Shown here in pieces: positions 29,454-42,018 of a DNA stretch of 64,000 bases. The notes under the pieces were generated by a model. That model ran no database searches and was not told the DNA's origin. It saw only the letters and a program-made list of their open reading frames with translations. Each line of letters opens with the position of its first letter. Position 1 is the stretch's first letter. The position numbers and the translations under genes were made by a program. Origin of the DNA: Bolinopsis microptera (Eukaryota > Ctenophora > Tentaculata > Lobata > Bolinopsidae); contig NC_087081.1 in the NCBI RefSeq assembly GCF_026151205.1, positions 9,171,246-9,235,245 of the forward strand. The letters are read 5' to 3'.

Positions 29454-30182
29454 TGTTGGAACCCTGTTCTTGGGTTAATTAAATAACAAATAATACTCAA
29501 TTATTATAAATACAAATTAGATGAATAAAGAGGTTATACAAATAAATGGTGTTTCAAATGTAACCTTGTTACTCTATGTACTCACCCTCAAATAGTGAAT
29601 GAGTGATTAAAAGGTGATTGGTGTGACTCAGTTACTCACACTGCTCTAACTAATACACAAATCAATTCTAAACTAAATAATGTCTTTTTACTATTAGATT
29701 AAACAACTATTAAATTAAAACTACTACTCTGATGATGATGTTCTTCTTACTATATGAGGGACTTCTGAATGATGAGGACTTCAACTAAACTGGAACTGAT
29801 AACTATAATAAAAAACCCTGGGGGAAAACTACCGTGAGTAAAGTGAAAGGTAATCCACGTGAAACTATAAATAAAAGTGAAAGAGGAAGCGGGAACTCCT
29901 AGACTAAACTACTAAACTATAACTATAAACTACTTACCACTCTTTCCACGTCACAGAACACAGATAGTATCTGTCGACTGGAATCTGTGGGATCACTAAA
30001 ACAACGTCACTCCTCTCCCTTCTGCTACGCTAGAGTCTGGAGTCGACAACGTCACTCCTCTCCCTTCTGCTTCGCTAGAGTCTGGAGTCAACTAAACACT
30101 GGACACTCCTCTCTCTTCTGTTACTTCAACTAGAGTCTGGAGTCGAGCCTTGTCTGCCTTCTGGAGTCCCTTTACCCCAACA
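29454..30182 (-). mobile_element. Possible solitary or partial LTR
   Basis: A 729-bp block starts TGTTGG and ends CCAACA, the inverted TG...CA ends expected of an LTR. It contains three tandem copies of a roughly 50-bp segment with CTAGAGTCTGGAGTC (about 30000-30145). I see no second LTR, primer site or target duplication, so this is tentative. Confidence 0.3.
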
Positions 30183-33100
30183 CTGTATATACAATCACTG
30201 GAACTAAACCTTTGCTAAAGTGAGATACAGGGTTAGTAATATGAAGTACAAAAACAAGCTACAAATAGAATTAAGATTCTAACATCATGTATGTTATGTT
30301 GAGCATTCTCAACCAACAAATGTGGGAACTCCCACGAAAGACCAAAACAGATCTAAAGAGACACTTAACAACATTGGAAAATAGACTTCAATTTGTTTAT
30401 ATAATTTATAAAGCGTATATTATTGCCCACGTTAAGGGGCCTGTTAATAATTTATTAAATTATTAGCTATTTTAGATTTAATAATAATATTATAATATGT
30501 ATACTGCCACTGGCCTTGAACATAGTACGTGTTTGGAGTCTTGATTTGATTTCATTAGGAACTTCACTAATGCTCGGATGACATAATTTTATGTTTTATT
30601 TTTTTAAACACTATTGCAAAATCCTTTAAGGGACAGAACTGTCATTCTCATATATCCCCAAAATGTTCGCAACCTGACGAATTTCTGTCCAAAATTGCAT
30701 GCGCAGGGGTGTTATGTTATGAATATCGCAAATAAATGTTGAACGAGACATAACCTTCGTGTCTGTGCTTCTGCTTGAGTAGCGAGGAAATAATTTTTTC
30801 TTCTTTCATGAATGTTATCCAGTATCTGACCCTCACTCTGATTTATTCTGGGGTTCAGCAGGATATGTTTATCCAAGTAAAGTCCATGAAGCGGGTTATT
30901 TCTTCTTTTGAGTAGCTGACAGCACCGTTCTGGACACTAGTACTGTTTGACATTTTGTTCTTTACAAAGAAAAGAAGGTCAGAAGGTCTATTTTGCTTCT
31001 GTTTAGTTCGTTGGACCCATTTTTCCACGTTAGAACATTACGTATCTCGTCAATATGGTGCTGGTATCGGTGGGCCTTTGCCTCCTCTAGCTGCAATATG
31101 AGCCCTTGCTTAAATGGGTCACTTGTAAGTGCCTTTATTATAAATTGTATAGTGACAATCTTGTAGGATATCTCAAGGGGTGGAATCCCAAGCGCAACAG
31201 AGGTCGAATCTTTGTGAGGATGGTGAGTGGCCCCGTTAGCTTATCTTCAAGAGGACCCTCATTCATAAAGAAGCCATTTTCCTTACAAAATTTTAGTAGT
31301 TTCAAATGAAGTAGTCATTGCATGAGGAGTAAATCGACCGTTTCAAACAAATTTTCACTGATCATGATTTTGTTTTTGTATTGAAGTCATTTTTCTAGTG
31401 ACAAGAAATTTGTTTTCATTAAACATGATCGAGTGCTCGACTGCGAAAAATCTTCATTGAAGGTAGCTATGTCTATCAGGAGACAGTAAGGCGTTCTCCC
31501 CTGTTTCTGTTGGACCGATTGGATAACTCGGAGGAAGATTAGATATACAGTCTTGATCTTACACTACATTTTTGCCTTTTTTGGCCTATGCTATGGTGTA
31601 GTAAAAAGTGTAGTAAAAAGGTACACTTTTTACACTATTTTACACTTTTAAATACACTAACTAAATTCTAAAAATCTTCTTTTTTACTATTCTTATCCAA
31701 TCAGTCTTCAAATAGTACATTTTCAAAGGTAAAACATACCTTTAAAGTGGTTAAAAAACTGTAGAGAACCCCCCCCCCCCAATACTTGATACCACTCTGG
31801 CCAACAGACAGTATATAATGAAGATTGAAGATTTGACTGCCAATGATGGTGGTATCGACTTTGATCTAGTAGTCTCCTTTGGGCCTGGTGAAATCGATAA
31901 CAATGACTTTAAAATAATACCTTCACAGGGTAGCCGCCCTGCCCCTGGGATTTTACACTCCAAACACACTTCAGTCTCAGTGCTTCGGTGAAACATCAGA
32001 ACATCTGATATTCTTTCGAAATGAATAAACGTGGTACAGTGTGAGACTTTATCAATGTTTGTTGGACTCCCATTATTGGGATTTACAGCTCCAGATATCA
32101 GGGAAATGCTCTAAACTGTCTCAATCTGCTATAGATACATTATAATGACTTAACTCATGACAATGGTTTTAGAACGTATCAGAGCTAGAGGTGATATATT
32201 TAAAATTCAACTGATACATTTCCTCCTAGCATGTGAATTGAAAGATGTACATGATAATGATATGTCAGTTAACTGACTAACTAAATGTATATTAAAGATC
32301 TTTAATTGTTTGAGCTCAATTCTAAGGTTTTTGATGTAGTCTGGAAACGAAACCTCTCTAACTTTACCTGGTACCTTCTCATGTGTGGGTTGTAGCAGCA
32401 TGTAACACCTTACTGTTATTGAAACTTTTAATAGTGTGAAATAAATAGCTTTACTTCACGTTATTCATTTATTACCCGAAACTACTCAACAAATGATATC
32501 TAGGTTTCATCACTGTCTGCTGTTTCGATACCATGTCAGATCTTAAACAATACAATACAAACATGAAATTGGGTCATAGATGTTAAATATATATTAAATT
32601 AAAGAATTTATATGTTTCCTTGGTCTATATTTTCAAACTCGTTTTGTGACTAAAACTTTGGTTATCTAATATCTTAACAAAAAAGAGCATTTCTTTAGAA
32701 ATATGATGAAAGCCAAAAGGCTTGTTGGAGCATTATTACCTTTAGCACTTTGCTTAAACAGTTCTTAAAATAAAAAATCTTACTTATAGGTTTTCATGTC
32801 TGCATTTCGTGAGAGCCTATTTTTTGCGTTTTGCATTTTAATGTCTCAATATCTTTAAATAGAAAATAACAATACGTCTTCTTAACTTATTAATTTATTA
32901 AATGAATCTAGGATAAAAATTAATATTTGAGTTTAATTAACTATTATTGATAAGTGATGTAACTATTTATTTATTTTACTTAATCAAATTACATCATATC
33001 ATTCTTACATCAATTCTTCAATCATTATAGAATCAGGATGAAGTAATAATTAACCAAATTCACTTTAACCAGGGTGATATGTCGGTTTAAGAACGAGTGC

Positions 33101-34260
33101 AGGTACCACCAGCAACCACCGTTAGCTGCACTCACGAGTTCTGGTGCGATACAATGACTGCCTGCTAGTTTACCCCACGTGCATCGCATCGCTTGTTGGC
33201 TATATTCATCCTGGTGAAGGTAATTAAATCGTTAATTAAATTGATTGGTTGAATTATTATAAATTATCAATTAGTCAGATCGATGTTGGTAATTTTGTCT
33301 GACGGCTACGTTCTGAGGCTTTATTTCTTTAAACACTGTTTTGAAGAGTCATCTGACATCTAGAACACTTTTCTGTAATCATCTATATAAGAGACAAAGC
33401 TGAATGCTCGTCTCATATCAACTAACTAGACCACAAAAATTTGACTGTACTAACCTGTAACCATCACACTTTCTTCATAGGCCATTATTCTGAGGCAATT
33501 TGACCCTACTTATTACACGAGTGATCACTGGACCATTATTACTTGTCGTTCTTTTCAACCCAATTAGGTGTCTTGACCTCTGCTAACAGCTAATTAGGTT
33601 GACCCCACTATGACACTGATTACATGATAACTGACTCCAAGTGCTTCTTTCTGTCTAATGAGGTTAATTTGGGGATAGTGAGAGGTGCCCTCATCTCTCA
33701 TTTTAGTGCCCTTTTTTAGAAACTAGACTGTTTTATGTGTCACTGCTTTGAACAGCTTCAAGTATTATCCATTATTGATTTATTTATAGTGTTGCTCTGA
33801 TAGTTTCTTTCCGAATTGTTGTTGCTGTTTTGTTACTTTGTTACAGTTTTGTGTTATTGTAACCCGACCAATAATATATTTGTATTAAATATAATATCTT
33901 GTTTAACTCGTAGTGATGTAAGACGTGAGTATTAAACTTATGATAATTCAACAGGTTGCTTCTTTGACAGTTTTAACTGTCAATAGTTAAATGACATAGG
34001 ACCCTTTTTCTCGAATAATCCCCACTCATATTTATCTAAGTAGACTATTTGACTCTAACATGACCAGCTTTAACCAACTGTTCGGTTGTTATTTCTTTTT
34101 CGTATAGCAAGATCACCCCCTCCTTCTCATCCCCCTTATACCCAATAATCCATTATGCTTCCTAACAATGCATCCATTATGCTTCCTAACAATACCTCCA
34201 TTTCAGCCTACTCGCTAAACGCACCCCGAAGAAACGTGTTAAAACCACGCTCTGGTCACC
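30183..34260. other. Intergenic DNA with decayed coding scraps
   Basis: AT-rich. Minus-strand text at about 30960-31560 reads as protein-like stretches broken by a frameshift and stops. A short repeat of GTGTAGTAAAAAG occurs near 31600. The stretch 31776-31991 is listed separately. The last part should hold the promoter and 5' UTR of the Speedy gene, but I see no clear TATA box. Confidence 0.5.
31776..31991 (+). pseudogene. Orphan coding-like fragment
   Basis: A frame that is open from the C-run at about 31776 to TGA at 31989-31991 (ATG at 31818, 57 codons). Residues such as GGIDFDLVVSFGPGEID and NNDFKIIPSQGSRPAPG look like real protein rather than translated AT-rich noise. It has no visible acceptor or partner exon. 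It may be the last exon of a lost gene or part of a retroelement. Confidence 0.35.
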
Positions 34261-34363
34261 ATGGTGAATGCTACGCTTCCTCATCTTACCCTCCATCAAA
34301 CCCCTTCCCCTAACATCAACACTTCCCTCTACGATACCATGCAGAAATTCCTTACCTTGATCA
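34261..34363 (+). CDS. SPDY: Speedy exon 1
   Basis: From ATG to donor GTGAGT, phase 1 at the end. It encodes 34 residues ending in the first core helix (MQKFLTLI). An acceptor-like TTTCAG at 34201-34206 could mean a non-coding 5' exon splices here. Confidence 0.75.
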
Positions 34364-37300
34364 GTGAGTTATTTTTAGTTTACATGATCTTTGAGTTTAC
34401 ATGATCTCTGATCAGCGAGATATTTTGATCTAAGATAAGTGATAACATTATATTATTATTATCAGTAAGTCTGTGAAACTGTTACCTTTCGGTTATAGTG
34501 AGCTATTTAGTTTTAACCGTCGTCTGGAATGTTCTAAATTATCTGGAAAGTTCTAAATTGTGGTTTCTGGAAAGTTCTAAATTGTGGTTTCTGGAAAGTT
34601 CTAAATGTTGTTTCCCAGGCACGGACCAGCTGATCCAAGTCTTGCTACAGTGCGACAGACACAACCAAGTCTGTGACAAGGTAGACAAGCATGTATTAAA
34701 CTTTAAATAATTATAAGTTACATACCTGCACTGCGTATAGTTTAGTATCATGGGTATTATATTTAGAATTTATTTTTATACATGCGAAGGAAAACTTACA
34801 GTTAAATGTACCATCTCAGTGGTTGTTGGCGATAGTGTTCGAGTATTTCCAGCGCTCCAAACTCCTGCATTATCAGTTCACCAGAGAAAAGTTCTTCATA
34901 GCTCTGTGAGTACCGAATAGTTCACATAGTTTATTTAAATTCAAAGCTCTGTTGGCAATGAAATATGAATAGTTTGAATAGTTTTTCCTTATTCACAACA
35001 CTGTCAATATACAAGGGTCTGCGAGTAATAATACATAGTTTACACAATGTTATGTTGTGAAACGTTAATTAATAAATTAATCACTCAAAAAATTTGGAAA
35101 CGATCGTAGGGAAAATAATAAAATTGATAACATTTTAAATGAAGATACAAATTCACGTCTCGATCTCTAAGAGTAATTACAACCAGTACTACCACATCAA
35201 AGTTAAGTGATCGAAAACAAAAATTCTCAACTTTAATTAAAATTTATAAAACTGGTTAGCGGGTTCATCACTGACTCTGTATATATTTGCATCGCTGTTT
35301 AGTATCCTGCAACATTATAGAGACTGCAACTGCAGTTAGAGACTGCAACTGCAGTTAAACCAAAAAGGAATTGGGCTCGTTTGTTAAAAGTGGAAGCTGG
35401 ATTTTCATCAGATGTAACCTGGCCACACGATAAACTGATGGTAAGCGGTTTTTTGCTCAGTCAAATAAAACAATCTGCCACTTGGTGACCAACAGTTGTG
35501 TGTAAAATTTAGTAGCTATGTGTAAAACTGTAGTCGTGACAATGTGAGTTCGGAGTTATAATTTATGCGCATAATATATTATGTATAATATATGATAATA
35601 TACAATGTCATAATAATATGTACAAGTTGTAACTTTAACACTGGTTATAGTGTTATGTGTCGCTATATGGACGTGTAATTTGTTGGAGTGTGGTAGTATA
35701 GCGCACTAAGTCTAACAATTTGATGAGTGAATGTTACTGTGATGAGTTTTATGGGTGTAAGCTTTCTTAAAATGTAGCATTATTCGTTAGATTGATAATG
35801 TGGTAGTTCAAGTAAAATGTAATATAATTATAACATTTTATCATGTTAAATGTACTAAAAAATACAATATAATATGTAAAAAAACATAATATATTATATT
35901 AATAACGTTTAAACGTTATCCTGGCCATGCTTGCGGGCTCAAGCTAGTTTTACGAGCTGTATTAACCTGAAGTTAGCAAGCGTCCCTAACCACATTCGTT
36001 TTACATCACACGGGCGTGGTTAGATTTTCACAAACATCTACAGTCGTGGCTATACTATATCACACAGCTATAACAGGCGTGGCTATACTATATCACACAC
36101 AGCTATAACAGTCGTGGCTATACTATATCACACACAGCTATAACAGGCGTGGCTATACTATATCACACACAGCTATAACAGGCGTGGCTATACTATATCA
36201 CACAGCTATAACAGTCGTGGCTATACTATATCACACACAGCTATAACAGTCGTGGCTATACTATATCACACACAGCTATAACAGGCGTGGCTATACTATA
36301 TCACACAGCTATAACAGTCGTGGCTATACTATATCACACAGATATAACAGTCGTGGCTATACTATATCACACACAGCTATAACAGGCGTGGCTATACTAT
36401 ATCACACAGCTATAACAGTCGTGGCTATACTATATCACACACAGCTATAACAGTCGTGGCTATACTATATCACACACAGCTATAACAGGCGTGGCTATAC
36501 TATATCACACAGCTATAACAGTCGTGGCTATACTATATCACACAGCTATAACAGTCGTGGCTATACTATATCACACACAGCTATAACAGTCGTGGCTATA
36601 CTATATCACACACAGCTATAACAGTCGTGGCTATACTATATCACACACAGCTATAACAGTCGTGGCTATACTATATCACACACAGCTATAACAGTCGTGG
36701 CTATACTATATCACACACAGCTATAACAGTCGTGGCTATACTATATCACACACAGCTATAACAGTCGTGGCTATACTATATCACACACAGCTATAACAGT
36801 CGTGGCTATACTATATCACACACAGCGATAACAGTCGTGGCTATACTATATCACACACAGCTATAACAGTCGTGGCTATACTATATCACACAGCTATAAC
36901 AGTCGTGGCTATACTTTATCACACAGCTATAACAGTCGTGGCTATACTATATCACACACAGCTATAACAGTCGTGGCTATACTATAACTCACACAGCTAT
37001 AACAGTCGTGGCTATACTATATCACACACAGCTATAACAGTCGTGGCTATACTATATCACACACAGCTATAACAGTCGTGGCTATACTATATCACACACA
37101 GCTATAACAGTCGTGGCTATACTATATCACACACAGCTATAACAGTCGTGGCTATACTATATCACACACAGCTATAACAGTCGTGGCTATACTATATCAC
37201 ACACAGCTATAACAGTTGTGGCTATACTATATCACACACAGCTATAACAGTCGTGGCTATACTATATCACACACAGCTATAACAGTCGTGGCTATACTAT

Positions 37301-40300
37301 ATCACACACAGCTATAACAGTCGTGGCTATACTATATCACACACAGCTATAACAGTCGTGGCTATCCTATATCACACAGCTATAACAGTTGTGGCTATGC
37401 TATATCACACACAGCTATAACAGTCGTGGCTATACTATATCACACACAGCTAAAACAGTCGTGGCTATACTATATCACACAGCTATAACAGTTGTGGCTA
37501 TACTATATCACACACAGCTATAACAGTCGTGGCTATACTATATCACACACAGCTATAACAGTCGTGGCTATACTATATCACACACAGCTATAACAGTCGT
37601 GGCTATACTATATCACACACAGCTATAACAGTCGTGGCTATACTATATCACACAGCTATAACAGTTGTGGCTATACTATATCACACACAGCTATAACAGT
37701 CGTGGCTATACTATATCACACACAGCTATAACAGTCGTGGCTATACTTAATCACACAGAGCTATAACAGGCGTGGCTATACTATATCACACAGCTAGAGG
37801 AGTAGTAACTGTGATCAGCTACAGGCTTGATATGTATCTTAACGCAGCTAGGCGTGTGGCGGTGTGTCCTACATAATGGTTGTAGACTGGTTATTGCGTG
37901 TGTTCTGGAAGATTCTCCAGCCAGACGGCCATTACAGCTACCTGATTCCTCCGCTCCACCTCTCTCATTATACACAGCTCTCATCCAATCACGTGTCTCC
38001 TCACGTCGTCTCCACCAATCAGACAGCTCGAATTAGATCACGTCGTGACGGTGCTCTATGAGAATCAGTCTGTGTGATTGCACCGAGAGATATAACACTG
38101 CCGCTTCCACAGCCATGCACCTGGTCACGTGAACAATGAGAACCAATCACTAGGCTCGAGTATGCCCACGTGCTAGGCTCGAGTATGCCCACGTGGTGAA
38201 CCAGTTTTGATGTAGGGCTTGTATGTTATTTATTTCAACTTCCTGGCCCAGGCTACAGAGGAAATAAACCAGTTAACTAGCCAATCACGCAACTAACACC
38301 CCACATCCAAGCAGGGTCTCAGCCAATTGCAGGCTTTCTGATGTACTTAGTGCTAAAAACCACGGCCCAACCGTCCAATCAGGTTACAGTATTCTTATCA
38401 CGTGATGTGAGTCAGCCAATCGGAAGAAAACAGCTGCAGCGTGTATAATTGCAGGGTGTATTTCTAGAAAAACCGTGTTCAACTCTCAAAGCTAGCACAT
38501 ATTACTGGTCACTGAACTTGAACAGTGAACTTAAACATGTGTTTAAGAACACGTACTTTTGTGGGCATGTAGTCTCCCAATCGTGATTACACGTGTTTAA
38601 TGCTGGAGCCGTGAGTGTATGTTCATGAGGAGTAAATGATGTTGGTCTCCTTAATGTTTCTATAAAATTGTGAGCCCTGTATTTCAGCTACAAAGTTATA
38701 AGTTAAATGATAAAAACATTAAGTTATCAGTTAACCGCCCCTATGAATACACGAAGATGAAAGAATGGGCAAGAGACTAAGATTGATATAACTTCAGTTA
38801 TAAGCTATAGAAAATGTATATATATCTATATCTATATAAGCTATGTTTAATGAAATGGTCTGCCCAGATATTAATAGCTGTGATCTCGACCTTTGAGATA
38901 TCAGTGTGCAGGCTATTTAAGATCAATCTATTTATTACCAGGGTAATCGCTACAAAAAGCTGTTTTTTTGTGCATAGAATTAGAAATTGCCGTACCGGGT
39001 AATCTACAGCGTAGACACACTATAACATAGATAAATTGACTGTAAAATGATTTTTTGGACACCGCCATTCTTGTTATGTAGGAATATGTAGGAATATGTA
39101 GGAATATGTAGGAATATTCTTCATCTCAAGATAATTAAATTTATAATTCAGCTTTTTTATCGTGTTTAAATATGAGTTATAAAAAAAAAGCCAGAGGTGG
39201 AGCAACAATTGTTCAGTGTCAGTAGTTTTTTTCACGAATGTACAGTATTACTCTTTATATTGTCATTAATATCATCTCATAGTTTAATAACTTTTAATAA
39301 TCATTAAGTAACTTTGCTGCAATAAACTGAACAATGTAAGACGTGGCTGAAACCCAAATTTGGAGTAGATGATATAGAATCTCGTTTCACAGAGGATAAC
39401 AGGATTACAAGCTAAAACCGTTCAGCGTCTTTAGATTGAATTCTAACAACTATTTAAGGACCCATTGTCTTACAGCGACCATCGTAAATGAATCTAATTA
39501 CCTAATTAATCTTCTAATCTGCGTGTTCATAACAATATGTGGTATTGGGGTTGATTAATTTCCCATTGTAAACCGATCAGTTTAACGAGTAAATTGTGTT
39601 TCCCATGGTTAGTGAACAGATTTGATTTTGACACCACTAATGGTCCTAGGTCTCTAGGTATTTGTAAATAAGGTTTCTGCTGACATCTTAATCAGTCGTG
39701 GGATTTCATTTCGGATCTTAACTCTCTGTATTACCATCACATGGAAACTTCATCATGAAATAAGAGCAAGATGTTATCCAAAACCTTGACAAATATAGAA
39801 AATGAAATCTTAATCAGATGAATGATAAATGCACGTTCAATTATCATCGAGGAAAATTTATAAATGATTCACAATGTGTGCAGTGCAATGCCTCCCCAAA
39901 AAATGTTGTTCCCTCGATTATAGTGCTATGTCAACTTTACTAAGAGTGATGTTGAGTGTTGTTCACTAGGCGGAATGTTGAGTGTTGTTCACCTATAATG
40001 TGTGTTGGGAGTGTAACTTTACTCCTCGAGTGAACGGCCGCGCTCTGCATGTAATATTTTAATGACTCTCTTGTGAGAAGTCCATCTCTTGCTTCTGATA
40101 GCGTGAAATCACGTGGTGTCGGACCCGTCATCTCAGAGGCTCATCTAATATCACGTGACACAGCTTAACCTGCTGATTGGCTGCTCTCCGGCCGCGTGAC
40201 TGAAATAGCGGTGGCTAATTGGTTCCCCCGGCGACAGACAGAGCAGTGTGAGAACAGTGCTGAGTCACGTGGGATGTGTTGGCTCGGTGCCAGAGCATCT

Positions 40301-41142
40301 CAAAATCATTCGTTCAGTAGCAAACATATTTTGTTCAGGTCACAACGAGCAGCGCTGCGTGCTAAGCTTAAATCAAGCGGCGGTGGCGAGACTTCAGCGG
40401 GACTTTTTTCATTATGCCATTTTAAGAATATTATAATCAAGTTGATATTTTATGGTCTTCCGAACTGATTTTATCGGGGATATGTGGCGATATTTTAAAT
40501 GAAATGTCGAATATTTGCGGGAGAGAGAAAGAGAGGAAGTGTTTTAGTGACATTATTACTAGTTGTTATGCGAAGTGTACACACTTGGTCACATCAATGT
40601 AATATTAGGCTAGCCGTAGTCCGTACTGAGCTGTTATGTTGGCGGATGCTGAGAGGGAATCTATATTTTCTTGAATTTTCCAGAACGATTTTTTGTACAA
40701 TAATTGTTCTGGAAAATTCGGGTATTCAAAATTCAGTATTCAAAATTCGAAAATTTTGAATACTGTAAGTGGATTTTAAAATCTACATACAGTATTCAAA
40801 ATCGATTCTACAGCGACTCGATATCAAGTATTAAAAGTAGGTATGTTTGAGAAACAAGCCCAGACTTATTTAAAACTGTGACATGAAATATACCGGCAGA
40901 TTTACGGCCTCATATTTCAGGCTTGTTTCAGTCACTGGTCCAAGTGATTTACTGTCCTTCCGTTATAGATATGACTATCGGAAACAGTCCTGATAAAACA
41001 GTTATTGTTACAGCTCAAACGTAACAATAACTGTTGAGAAGGACCCGTTGGCCGTTACCCGGTTACATGGTTCGGTCTTGAATTTACATCTTTTATATTG
41101 TGTCAAACGTCTATTTTGTGGGCGACTCAAAGCGGGCATGAC

Positions 41143-41201
<59 letters not shown>

Positions 41202-41986
41202 AGGGAGGGAGGGAGGGAGGGAGGGAGGGAGGGAGGGAGGGAGGGAGGGAGGGAGGGAGGGAGGGAGGGAGGGAGGGAGGGAGGGAGGGAGGGAGGGAGG
41301 GAGGGAGGGAGGGAGGGAGGGAGGGAGGGAGGGAGGGAGGGAGGGAGGGAGGGAGGGAGGGAGGGAGGGAGGGAGGGAGGGAGGGAGGGAGGGAGGGAGG
41401 GAGGGAGGGAGGGAGGGAGGGAGGGAGGGAGGGAGGGAGGGAGGGAGGGAGGGAGGGAGGGAGGGAGGGAGGGAGGGAGGGAGGGAGGGAGGGAGGGAGG
41501 GAGGGAGGGAGGGAGGGAGGGAGGGAGGGAGGGAGGGAGGGAGGGAGGGAGGGAGGGAGGGAGGGAGGGAGGGAGGGAGGGAGGGAGGGAGGGAGGGAGG
41601 GAGGGAGGGAGGGAGGGAGGGAGGGAGGGAGGGAGGGAGGGAGGGAGGGAGGGAGGGAGGGAGGGAGGGAGGGAGGGAGGGAGGGAGGGAGGGAGGGAGG
41701 GAGGGAGGGAGGGAGGGAGGGGAGGGAGGGAGAGGAGGGAGGGGGGGGAGGGAGGGAGGGAGGGAGGGAGGGAGGGAGGGAGGGAGAGAGGAGGGAGAGA
41801 GGAGAGAGAGAGAGAGGGAGAGAGAGAGAGAGAGGGAGGGAGGGAGAGAGAGAGGAGAGAGAGAGAGAGAGAGGGAGAGAGAGAGAGAGAGAGGGAGGGA
41901 GAGAGAGAGGGAGGAGAGAGAGAGGGGAGAGAGAGAGAGGGGAGAGAGAGAGGAGAGGGAGAGAGAGAGGGAGAGAGGGAGAGAGG

Positions 41987-42018
<32 letters not shown>

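Noticed and set aside
36040-37792. Possible CRISPR array, likewise 46268-47278 and 58479-60000
   Set aside because: Units are contiguous with no unique spacers, and the genome is eukaryotic. They are satellites.
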